A DNA stretch of 8,273 bases, from positions 1-8,273 of the forward strand of contig WGCT01000474.1 in NCBI GenBank assembly GCA_015493625.1, written 5' to 3'. The notes below the pieces were generated by a model that did no database searches, was not told the origin of the DNA, and was given only the letters and a program-made list of their open reading frames with translations. Source of the DNA: Draconibacterium sp. Lineage in GTDB: Bacteria > Bacteroidota > Bacteroidia > Bacteroidales > Prolixibacteraceae. A program made the translations under genes and the position numbers. Positions 1 to 6,169 of the stretch are shown piece after piece (position 1 is the stretch's first letter; each line of letters opens with the position of its first letter).

Positions 1-2
1 AT

Positions 3-59
3 ATTATAACACCTATTTTTATGAGTGGTATCACTAAAATAAGTGAAAATATTTACTAA
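3..59 (+). other. Possible 3' end of an upstream coding sequence
   Basis: A frame is open from the window edge to a TAA at 57-59, directly before the terminator stem. A second frame is open from position 2 to a TAA at 35-37. Either could be the last codons of a gene lying mostly outside the window. Neither short peptide is recognisable, so this rests only on position ahead of the terminator. Confidence 0.2.
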
Positions 60-104
60 TCAATCGCTGTGTAAGTTTTTCTTACACAGTTGGTTGATTT
101 TTTT
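58..104 (+). terminator. Intrinsic (rho-independent) terminator
   Basis: A 9-bp perfect stem (CTGTGTAAG at 67-75 with CTTACACAG at 81-89, 5-nt T loop) is extended by an outer 8-bp arm (58-65 with 92-99, one G-T pair) across a small internal bulge. A run of seven T follows at 98-104. This is a textbook + strand terminator. It should stop transcription of an upstream gene before fucosidase copy 1, and no clear TAnnTTTG promoter box is visible between it and position 149. Confidence 0.75.
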
Positions 105-148
105 ATTAACAATTCAGTTGCGGATTTAAGGATCCACAAAAATACGAC

Positions 149-1309
149 ATGGATCAGTGGATTAAATCGTTGAAAGATGGAGGTTTTAAAATTGCCATTT
201 TAACAGTTAGCCACGAAACCGGATTTTTCTTTTATCAAAGCAATGCTACGCCATATTGTATGAAAGCCCTTAAATGGCAGGATGGCAAAGGTGATATACT
301 TCGTGATTTTAAAAATTCATGTGAAAAATATGATATCCTTCCCGGTGTTTATATCGGTACCCGCTGGAATGCTTTTTATGGTATTCATAATTTTAAAGTA
401 AATGGCGAGGGTAAATTTGCCGCAAACAGGCAAGCCTATTATAACCGGATGATTGAAAAAATTGTAAAAGAGATTTTCACCAATTACGGCGACTGGGCAA
501 TGGTTTGGTTCGATGGAGGAGCGCATGGCCCCGAGCAGGGTGGCCCCGATGTGCTCTCAATATTTGAAAAGTACCAACCCAACTGCTTGTTTTACCATAA
601 CCTGCAACGTGCCGATATGCGGTGGGGCGGAAGTGAAACAGGAACTGTACCCTATCCTTGTTGGGGAACATTCCCATATCCTTCAACTGGAGCTGGAGAA
701 TCTGCAAAAAAAGAGATTGCTGCCAATAATTACCAGCTCTTAAAAATCGGCAAACCTAACGGAAAATATTACATGCCTGCCATGAGCGATGCTCCGCTTC
801 GCGGCAATGGAGGTCACGATTGGTTTTGGGAACCAAACAGAGAGCATCTCATTTTCCAATTAGAGAAACTGGTTGATAAATATTATAAATCAGTTGGGCA
901 CAATACCAGTTTGATTCTGGGAGTTACTCCGGGGCCAGACGGATTAATGCCCGAGCCCGATGTAAAACGACTAAAAGAATTTGGCAACGAAATTAACCGA
1001 AGGTTTTCAAACCCGGTTGCATCAACTTCCGGTATGAGAGAAAAATTAAAGCTAAAACTTCCTAAAAAGCAAAAAATCAATCAGATTGTTTTGATGGAGG
1101 ATATTTCAAAAGGAGAACGGGTAAGAAAATTCATTTTGGAAGGGAAAACAAAAAAAGGTTGGCAAACTATTTTTGAAGGTTCATGTATTGGTCATAAATT
1201 TATACACCGGTTTGATGAAATGGCGGTTTCAGCAGTTCGGCTAAATATTTTGGAATCGAAAGGAGAACCACAAATTCTGAATTTTTCTATATTTAATGTA
1301 AAAAACTGA
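149..1309 (+). pseudogene. GH29-type alpha-L-fucosidase, copy 1, N-terminally truncated
   Basis: The 386 residues match the body of a glycoside hydrolase family 29 fucosidase, a family that releases alpha-L-fucose from glycans. Visible are SHETGF (about residues 21-26), the barrel motif VWFDGGAHGPEQGG with the presumed nucleophile Asp122, HDWFWEP near 226-232, YYKSVGHN, and a C-terminal beta domain (about 300-386) with MEDISKGERVRKF. Compared with copy 2 (3349-4746), the ATG at 149 aligns with residue 81, so signal peptide, first strand and the FHYD histidine are missing. Codons just upstream (128-148, KDPQKYD) still resemble copy 2 (FNPKNLD), and an in-frame TAA lies at 107-109, so the ATG is an internal methionine and the gene has lost its head. 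It ends 4 bp before the phosphatase-fold gene. It would be cytoplasmic and is probably inactive. Confidence 0.85.
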
Positions 1310-1346
1310 AAATATGTACAAAATTATATCAATAGCACTGCTCTGC
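1094..1346 (+). repeat. 253-bp direct repeat, left copy
   Basis: This covers the last 71 codons plus stop of fucosidase copy 1, the 4-bp gap, and the first 11 codons of the phosphatase-fold gene. It matches 4531-4783 without gaps at a constant offset of 3437 bp, with 5 mismatches counted by eye. All four mismatches inside the fucosidase frame are synonymous. The high identity stops abruptly after CTCTGC. Confidence 0.92.
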
Positions 1347-2213
1347 ATGTTGCTTGGGAATGGCATCTTTGCACAAGATAGAACTCTAAAAGTAATTACA
1401 TACAATATATGGAACGGTTACGATTGGGGCAAGGATAATGACAGAAGAACTAAAGTAATTAATTGGTTAGATGAACAGAAGCCGGATATTGTTGCGCTTC
1501 AGGAGCTGTGTAACTATACACCTGAAAAATTGAAAGAAGATGCTAAAGGTTGGGGGCATAACTATTCCGTACTACTAAAAACATCAGGTTATTCCGTTGG
1601 TTTAACCTCGAAATATCCGATTGAGTTGAAGGAAAAGATTCTCGAGGGTATGCATCACGGAGCACTTCATTGCAAAATTGCCGGCGTTGATATATTTGCT
1701 ATTCATTTATCACCCGGAAGTTATAAAAAGCGTCGCGAGGAAGCTAAAATAATTCTTCAGAAATTAACAAAAGTTGCTGAAAGTAGTGCCAAATATTTGG
1801 TAATGGGCGATTTTAATGCACACTCGCCATTTGATGCAGATTTGTATAAAAATAAGGTTTTGCTAAACCGGTTACGAAAGTCGAATGCTGATAAACCGGA
1901 AACCGGAAATCTGGTTGATAATGAATTGGATTTTGCTGTGCTTTCAGCTTTTCTTGCATTTCCGTTAATTGATGTTTGTCAGAAACAGACAAATGGGATG
2001 GCAGAAAGAGGCAGTTTCCCCGGACGTGTTTTGGGCCCAATAAATCACGAAACTACCGAACAACTGGTGTCGCGGCTTGAACGTATCGATTATATTCTGG
2101 TATCGCCTGATTTAGCAAAGAAATGTATTGGCGCAAAAGTTTGTAATGGTGAGGAAAATTGGTTTCTGTCTGACCATTATCCGGTAGTTGCAGAGTTTAA
2201 AATACTTAAATAG
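1314..2213 (+). CDS. Secreted endonuclease/exonuclease/phosphatase-fold hydrolase
   Basis: This 299-residue protein has a signal peptide at 1-20 (ALLCMLLGNGIFAQ), then the complete catalytic set of the EEP superfamily. The set is TYN with Asn31, LQE with Glu64, AIHLS with His131, GDFN with Asp166 and Asn168, RIDY with Asp259, and SDHYPV with Asp287/His288. These residues bind a divalent metal and cleave phosphodiester or phosphomonoester bonds; members act on nucleic acids, phospholipids or sugar phosphates, and the substrate cannot be read from sequence. Export suggests a periplasmic or outer-surface role. The start lies 4 bp after the fucosidase copy 1 stop, and the next gene follows after 14 bp, so cotranscription is likely. 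The frame looks intact. Its 5' end is repeated at 4751-4786. Confidence 0.85.
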   Translation: MYKIISIALLCMLLGNGIFAQDRTLKVITYNIWNGYDWGKDNDRRTKVINWLDEQKPDIVALQELCNYTPEKLKEDAKGWGHNYSVLLKTSGYSVGLTSKYPIELKEKILEGMHHGALHCKIAGVDIFAIHLSPGSYKKRREEAKIILQKLTKVAESSAKYLVMGDFNAHSPFDADLYKNKVLLNRLRKSNADKPETGNLVDNELDFAVLSAFLAFPLIDVCQKQTNGMAERGSFPGRVLGPINHETTEQLVSRLERIDYILVSPDLAKKCIGAKVCNGEENWFLSDHYPVVAEFKILK

Positions 2214-2227
2214 ATAAATCTTATGAA

Positions 2228-3331
2228 ATGATGAAAGTATTAGCGATGATATTGGTATTTGGTATCACATGCTCAACAAATGCTGTGTGTCAATCTTTAA
2301 AAAAGGAAAAAGGTAAGAGTTTTGCTGACCAATGGGAATACGTTGGCATTGCCGTTGAAGAACCGGGTTACACGATTTGGGGAACATCACCAATAATGGG
2401 TGAAGATGGAAAAGTACACCTTTTTGTTGCCCGTTGGCCATGTGAGTTTAAAGTTGACCCGGGATGGCGTACGCATAGTGAAATTGCTCATTACGTGGGA
2501 GAATCTCCCGAAGGACCTTTTGTTTTTTCTGATGTGGCTGTGAAAGGAGACATCGATGGGGTTAAGGGAGGAAAAGCACCCTGTAATCCTGCTATTCATA
2601 AAGTGAAGAACAACAAGGTTTATGCCCCGCATAATCCTGCTGTTCATAAAGTAGATAGTTTATATGCTTTGTTTTACATCGTTAACACCGGGATTGAGAA
2701 GCATCCATCAAACCAGTATATCTGTTTGTCAGTTTCAAGTAGTTTGTATGGCCCCTGGGAAAAGGTCGGCGATAATGGGAAAATATTAACACCTCCTACC
2801 AACCCTGATTATTGGAATTACAAAGCAAGTAATGGAGTGAACAACCCGGCATTTTTACAACATCCCGATGGTGGCTATTTTCTCTATTTCAAGTCTGAAA
2901 AAGCAAGAATGGGACTGGCGGTCGCAGAGAATCTGGAAGGTCCGTATGTTCAGCTGCCTTTCCCGGTAACGGTTAACAATAGAAACATTGAAGATGGTTA
3001 CGCATTTATGTACAAAGGTAAATTTGCCTTGCTCACTACCGATAATCATGGAATAATTGAATCCGGTGGCGGTATTCTCTGGACTTCAGAGGATGGAATT
3101 CACTTCGACACCTATGAAAAAGGGTTTCATAGAATTAATGATTATACCAATGTAGATATGAAAAAAGTGGCTGTGCATTATGGTACCAAAAACAGGAAGT
3201 ATGCGAAGTTCGAGCGTCCGCAGGTATTATTAAAAGAGGGGAAACCATGGTATCTGTATGTTCCTTCAGGCACTAATATTTACGGAGGTGCCTGTACTGT
3301 TAGTTATGTTTTAAAGTTCAAAAATAATTAG
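2228..3331 (+). CDS. Secreted GH43/GH117-like beta-propeller glycoside hydrolase
   Basis: This 367-residue protein begins with an export signal (about 1-22, MMKVLAMILVFGITCSTNA). Repeated strand motifs such as GPFVFSD, YALFYI, GPWEKV, GGYFLYFKS and KPWYLYVPSG fit a five-bladed beta-propeller of the GH43/GH117-like glycosidases. Likely acidic residues are in IEDGYAFMYKGKF (Glu255, Asp256) and FERPQV (Glu329), which resemble the conserved ED and ERP motifs of this group. The sugar specificity is unknown. The start is ATG 2228 or the adjacent ATG 2231; an ATG at 2223 hits a stop after two codons. A 16-codon imperfect tandem duplication (NPAIHKV then NPAVHKV, residues 120-142) may distort one blade. 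It lies between the phosphatase-fold gene and fucosidase copy 2, probably in one transcript. Confidence 0.72.
   Translation: MMKVLAMILVFGITCSTNAVCQSLKKEKGKSFADQWEYVGIAVEEPGYTIWGTSPIMGEDGKVHLFVARWPCEFKVDPGWRTHSEIAHYVGESPEGPFVFSDVAVKGDIDGVKGGKAPCNPAIHKVKNNKVYAPHNPAVHKVDSLYALFYIVNTGIEKHPSNQYICLSVSSSLYGPWEKVGDNGKILTPPTNPDYWNYKASNGVNNPAFLQHPDGGYFLYFKSEKARMGLAVAENLEGPYVQLPFPVTVNNRNIEDGYAFMYKGKFALLTTDNHGIIESGGGILWTSEDGIHFDTYEKGFHRINDYTNVDMKKVAVHYGTKNRKYAKFERPQVLLKEGKPWYLYVPSGTNIYGGACTVSYVLKFKNN
2585..2680 (+). repeat. Imperfect 48-bp tandem duplication inside the propeller gene
   Basis: AATCCTGCT...CATAAAGT recurs at a spacing of 48 bp (first unit near 2585, second near 2633). At protein level PCNPAIHKV is followed 16 residues later by PHNPAVHKV. 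The frame is kept. The second unit is the more family-like version (HNP followed by a YALFY strand). Confidence 0.6.
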
Positions 3332-3343
3332 AAAAATAATTAG
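3320..3343 (+). repeat. Perfect 12-bp tandem repeat at a stop codon
   Basis: AAAAATAATTAG occurs twice back to back. The first unit contains the TAG stop of the propeller gene and the second places another TAG in the short gap before the next ATG at 3349. It looks like replication slippage. Confidence 0.85.
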
Positions 3344-3348
3344 AAAAT

Positions 3349-4746
3349 ATGAAAAAGAGTTTTTATGGAATATTGAGTCTGCTATTCTGTAGTTTACTTA
3401 CACTAAACGCACAAAATCACGATGACATACCCATTCCAACCCAAGCCCAGTTAGACTGGCAAAATGCCGAACTGGTCGCTGTTTTTCATTACGACCTTCA
3501 CGTATTTGATGGAAAAAGATACATCCAAAGCGTAAACAGGATTACGCCAATAGAGGACGTTAATATTTTTAATCCTAAAAACCTGGATACTGACCAGTGG
3601 GTAAAATCGGCAAAAGATGCAGGATGTAAAATTGCCATCCTTACAGCTACACACGAAACAGGGTTTGCCCTTTACCAAAGCGATGTAAACCCATATTGTT
3701 TAAAAGCTGTAAAATGGCGCAATGGTAAAGGCGATATTGTAAATGACTTTGTAAAATCGTGCCGAAAGTATGGTGTAAAACCGGGTATTTATATTGGTAT
3801 TCGCTGGAACTCGTTTTAGGGTGTTTATGATTTTAAGGTAAATGGAAACAATGAATTTGCGAAGAATAGGCAAAAACATTACAACCATATTTGCGAAGGA
3901 ATGGTAGAGGAGTTGGTGTCGCGTTATGGAGATTTGGCAATTGTTTGGTTCGATGGAGGAGCGCATGGCCCCGAGCAGGGTGGCCCCGATGTATTGAGTA
4001 TTTTTGAAAAACACCAATCAAATTGTATTTTTTACCACAACATGCAATGTGCCGATATCCGTTGGGGGGGCAGCGAAAGTGGTACCGTACCTTATCCTTG
4101 CTGGGGAACTTATCCGTTTCCATATTCGCACTCAACCAATCAGGCAGAAATTTATAAAAACAATTTTCAGTTATTAAAAGAGGGCGTCCCTGATGGTAAA
4201 TATTACATGCCAGCCATGAGCGATGCCCCGCTACGTGGTTATAATGGCCGCCACGAATGGTTTTGGGAACCCGGTGATGAAGCACACATTTATCCACTGG
4301 AGAAACTGATGAATATGTATTATAAATCGGTTGGACATAACAGTTCGCTTATTTTGGGACTTACCCCTAATGCAGATGGATTAATACCCGAATCCGATGT
4401 GAAACGATTGAAAGAATTTGGCGATGAAGTAACCCAAAGGTTTTCAAATCCAATTGCCACTACTTCAGGCACCGGGGAAAAGATAAACCTGAAGCTTCCT
4501 AAAAAGCAAAAAGTCAATCAGATTGTAATAATGGAGGATATTTCAAAAGGAGAGCGGGTAAGAAAATTCATTTTGGAAGGGAAAACAAAAAAAGGTTGGC
4601 AAACTATTTTTGAAGGTTCATGTATTGGGCATAAATTTATACACCGGTTTGATGAAATGGCGGTTTCAGCAGTTCGGCTAAATATTTTGGAATCGAAAGG
4701 AGAACCACAGATTCTGAATTTTTCAATATTTAATGTAAAAAACTGA
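3349..4746 (+). pseudogene. GH29-type alpha-L-fucosidase, copy 2, broken by an in-frame TAG
   Basis: Read through one stop, this is a 465-codon fucosidase of normal layout. It has a signal peptide (1-21, ending LNAQ), FHYDLHVFDGK (His47 at the usual fucose-contact position), THETGF (101-106), VWFDGGAHGPEQGG with presumed nucleophile Asp202, HEWFWEPGDE, YYKSVGHN, and a C-terminal beta domain. The codon at 3817-3819 is TAG where copy 1 has TAT (RWNSF-stop-GVYDF against RWNAFYGIHNF), a one-base change. Translation would stop at 156 residues, before the nucleophile. The next in-frame ATG at 3901 could only give a headless fragment. There is no frameshift: both halves are in the same frame. TAG ends the neighbouring genes at 2211-2213 and 3329-3331, so codon reassignment is unlikely. 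It follows the propeller gene by 17 bp. Confidence 0.88.
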
Positions 4747-4783
4747 AAATATGTACAAAATTATATTAATAGCACTGCTCTGC
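4531..4783 (+). repeat. 253-bp direct repeat, right copy
   Basis: Partner of 1094-1346. It spans the last 71 codons of fucosidase copy 2, the 4-bp gap and 11 codons of a second phosphatase-fold gene start. Homologous recombination between the two copies would remove or duplicate 3437 bp. Confidence 0.92.
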
Positions 4784-4786
4784 TAA
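4751..4786 (+). pseudogene. 11-codon stub of a second phosphatase-fold gene
   Basis: The stub encodes MYKIILIALLC followed by TAA. It corresponds to the first 11 codons of the gene at 1314 (MYKIISIALLC) with one substitution, then enters unrelated sequence. The start context, including the AAAAACTGAAAAT leader, is kept. It is a leftover of a duplicated gene pair whose remainder was deleted. Confidence 0.88.
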
Positions 4787-5093
4787 CTCAAACCATATAG
4801 TTTTTCTCCCGATGTTCTTTTGAATTGATTGGTTCTTTTTCCCTTTTCCTGCGGCAAATAATTAGGGTCTGCTGAAAAGCTCAGATGTGCGTCAGATTTG
4901 GATTTTGCGAAATGTATATAAATACTTCAAACTGAGTAAGGTTAATTTGGTATTACTGTATGTTATATGTTTAACTATTTTTCAGCAGGCCCTAATTAAA
5001 TCTGTTAATTGACGGACTATGCTTGAATTATTTACATTGTTAAGGAAAAATAACATCCTCAATCCCGACACCTTTATAAGAAGTTGGGTGAAA
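4787..5093. other. Gene-poor stretch between the decayed module and the regulator
   Basis: This holds about 78 bp of unassigned sequence, the 128-bp inverted-repeat element at 4865-4992, and about 95 bp up to the araC-type stop. On the - strand, 4860 to 4783 is open for 25 codons (LPQEKGKRTNQFK...LYGLS) and ends in TAG, which could be the tail of a lost gene. I do not recognise it. I see no clear terminator for the - strand regulator, and no RNA gene. Confidence 0.5.
4865..4992. mobile_element. 128-bp MITE-like element with terminal inverted repeats
   Basis: The left end GGGTCTGCTGAAAA (4865-4878) is the reverse complement, with one mismatch, of the right end TTTTCAGCAGGCCC (4979-4992). Both ends are flanked by TAATTA (4859-4864 and 4993-4998), which fits a target duplication of 2 (TA) or 6 bp. 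Because TAATTA is itself palindromic, it also extends the inverted repeat. The interior is AT-rich and has no coding capacity, so this is a non-autonomous element or an insertion sequence with its transposase deleted. The family cannot be assigned from sequence alone. Confidence 0.7.
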
Positions 5094-5990
5094 CTATTTT
5101 TCCTCTTTCCGGTAATTGGCAGGCGATAATCCTACGTGTTTCGAGAAAACCCGGGAGAAATAATATGGGTCTTCGTACCCCAGTTTTAACCCAATCTCCT
5201 TAACTTTTAAATTGGTTTGAATGAGGTATTTCCGGGCGCGTTCCATTTTCAAATGAATAAAAATTTCGAGCGGAGAACTGTCTAAATTGGTTTTAAAAAT
5301 TTTGTAGATATTGGAGGTAGAGCAGTTGTTTCTTGCGGCTAACTTGTCTATTTGAATGTTCCGGTGCAGGTTGTTTTTCATAAATGAGATTACTTTATTG
5401 AGAAAATCGTTTCCCCACTCTTTTTTGACCAAACGGTACACATCAAGGTATTTTACTGAAGTTAAAAACTGCTTCAGACAGATATTTGCATAAACCACTT
5501 TTTCGAACGTAAAATAGTCTTCTATATTTTGAATCATCTCCTCAAAAAGCAACAGCCGCTCGTTAATTCGCGAATCGTCCGAAGGTGGAATATCAATAAC
5601 CTGATTAACTATGGGCGAATAAATTGCAGCATTCACACCCGTAAAATGCACCCAGTAATTGGTCCATGGATGTTTTAAACTCGCCCCATATTTACATGGT
5701 GTTTTCGGGTTGACAATAAAAATCTGATTACGCTTAATAATCTGTCGCTTCCCGGCAATTTCAACCCAGCCCTCTCCATCAACACAATACAAAAGAATAA
5801 ACTGACTGCAACCCAGCGGCCGGTTTCGTAAATGCCCCAATGCTTTTGGGAAAACTCCAATATGAGTGATGTACAAATCATTCACGCGCGGGTCTTTTAA
5901 AACCTTCTTTTTTACTATTCCGGGCAGATAGGTCATTCGCTGACCTATAAATCCATCTTTTTTAAATTTGTTTTCAGAATTGTTATCCAT
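5094..5990 (-). CDS. AraC-family transcriptional regulator
   Basis: The 298-residue protein has an N-terminal cupin-like sugar-sensing domain (about 55-120: QFILLYCVDGEGWVEIAG, IFIVNPKTPCKYG, NYWVHFTG) and a C-terminal pair of helix-turn-helix motifs. The first helix-turn-helix is about 212-232 (IDKLAARNNCSTSNIYKIFK). The second is about 262-292, with KEIGLKLGYEDPYYFSRVF and GLSPANYR, the AraC/XylS signature. Such proteins are cytoplasmic and usually activate sugar-catabolic genes in response to a sugar. It is divergent from the GH29 gene at 6170, its most likely target. I chose the ATG at 5990; an in-frame TTG at 6008 would add six residues (MHSAKN) and is less likely. The coding frame is complete. 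Confidence 0.9.
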   Translation of the reverse strand: MDNNSENKFKKDGFIGQRMTYLPGIVKKKVLKDPRVNDLYITHIGVFPKALGHLRNRPLGCSQFILLYCVDGEGWVEIAGKRQIIKRNQIFIVNPKTPCKYGASLKHPWTNYWVHFTGVNAAIYSPIVNQVIDIPPSDDSRINERLLLFEEMIQNIEDYFTFEKVVYANICLKQFLTSVKYLDVYRLVKKEWGNDFLNKVISFMKNNLHRNIQIDKLAARNNCSTSNIYKIFKTNLDSSPLEIFIHLKMERARKYLIQTNLKVKEIGLKLGYEDPYYFSRVFSKHVGLSPANYRKEEK

Positions 5991-6015
5991 ATTTTTCGCA
6001 GAATGCAATATAACA

Positions 6016-6037
6016 AGTATTTATAAGTGTAAATACT
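6016..6037. promoter_or_regulatory. Perfect 8-bp inverted repeat, candidate operator
   Basis: AGTATTTA (6016-6023) and TAAATACT (6030-6037) are exact reverse complements with a 6-bp spacer. The site lies in the shared upstream region, between the candidate -7 box of the regulator and its start codon. It could be an autoregulatory operator or a leader hairpin. AraC proteins often prefer direct repeats, so the assignment is tentative. Confidence 0.35.
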
Positions 6038-6045
6038 AACTTCCT

Positions 6046-6053
6046 CAAAACTA
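6046..6053 (-). promoter_or_regulatory. Candidate -7 promoter box for the AraC-type regulator
   Basis: On the - strand this reads TAGTTTTG, matching the Bacteroidota consensus TAnnTTTG, about 56 bp before the ATG at 5990. I see no good TTTG at the -33 position, so support is moderate to weak. Confidence 0.35.
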
Positions 6054-6129
6054 ATATTTTTGTTTGAAAAGTAGAGTATTATCCATTATTTTTCATAAAA
6101 AAGCCATTCTTTAAACTTCATATTTATCC

Positions 6130-6137
6130 TATTTTTG
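6130..6137 (+). promoter_or_regulatory. Candidate -7 promoter box for the GH29 fucosidase
   Basis: TATTTTTG matches TAnnTTTG, 32 bp before the ATG at 6170. The -33 region is poor (TTTA or TTCT near 6107-6113), as expected if the AraC-type protein must activate it. A second match (TATTTTTG at 6055-6062) lies farther upstream. Confidence 0.4.
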
Positions 6138-6169
6138 GGTCAAATAAAATCAATAAAAAATCGAAACCG

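Noticed and set aside
3817..3819. Reassigned or programmed read-through TAG (recoding)
   Set aside because: TAG ends neighbouring genes at 2211-2213, 3329-3331 and 5094-5096 (- strand). No selenocysteine-like or pyrrolysine-like stem is evident after the codon, and copy 1 has plain Tyr there. A nonsense mutation is simpler.
3833..4297. 154-codon open frame on the - strand
   Set aside because: It lies entirely within fucosidase copy 2, has no recognisable motif, and mirrors similar shadow frames opposite copy 1. It is an antisense by-product of codon use.
3901..4746. Separate 281-residue gene starting at ATG 3901
   Set aside because: It is in the same frame as the upstream half and encodes only the rest of the fucosidase barrel and tail. 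The ATG is an internal Met (GMVEEL), with no leader or promoter of its own.
5044..5103. GGAAAAATA/TATTTTTCC inverted repeat as terminator for the regulator
   Set aside because: The arms are AT-rich and 42 bp apart, and one overlaps the end of the coding region. Stable hairpin formation is unlikely.
5991..6008. Upstream TTG start for the AraC-type regulator
   Set aside because: It adds only six non-conserved residues, and the ATG at 5990 has an A-rich leader typical of neighbouring genes.
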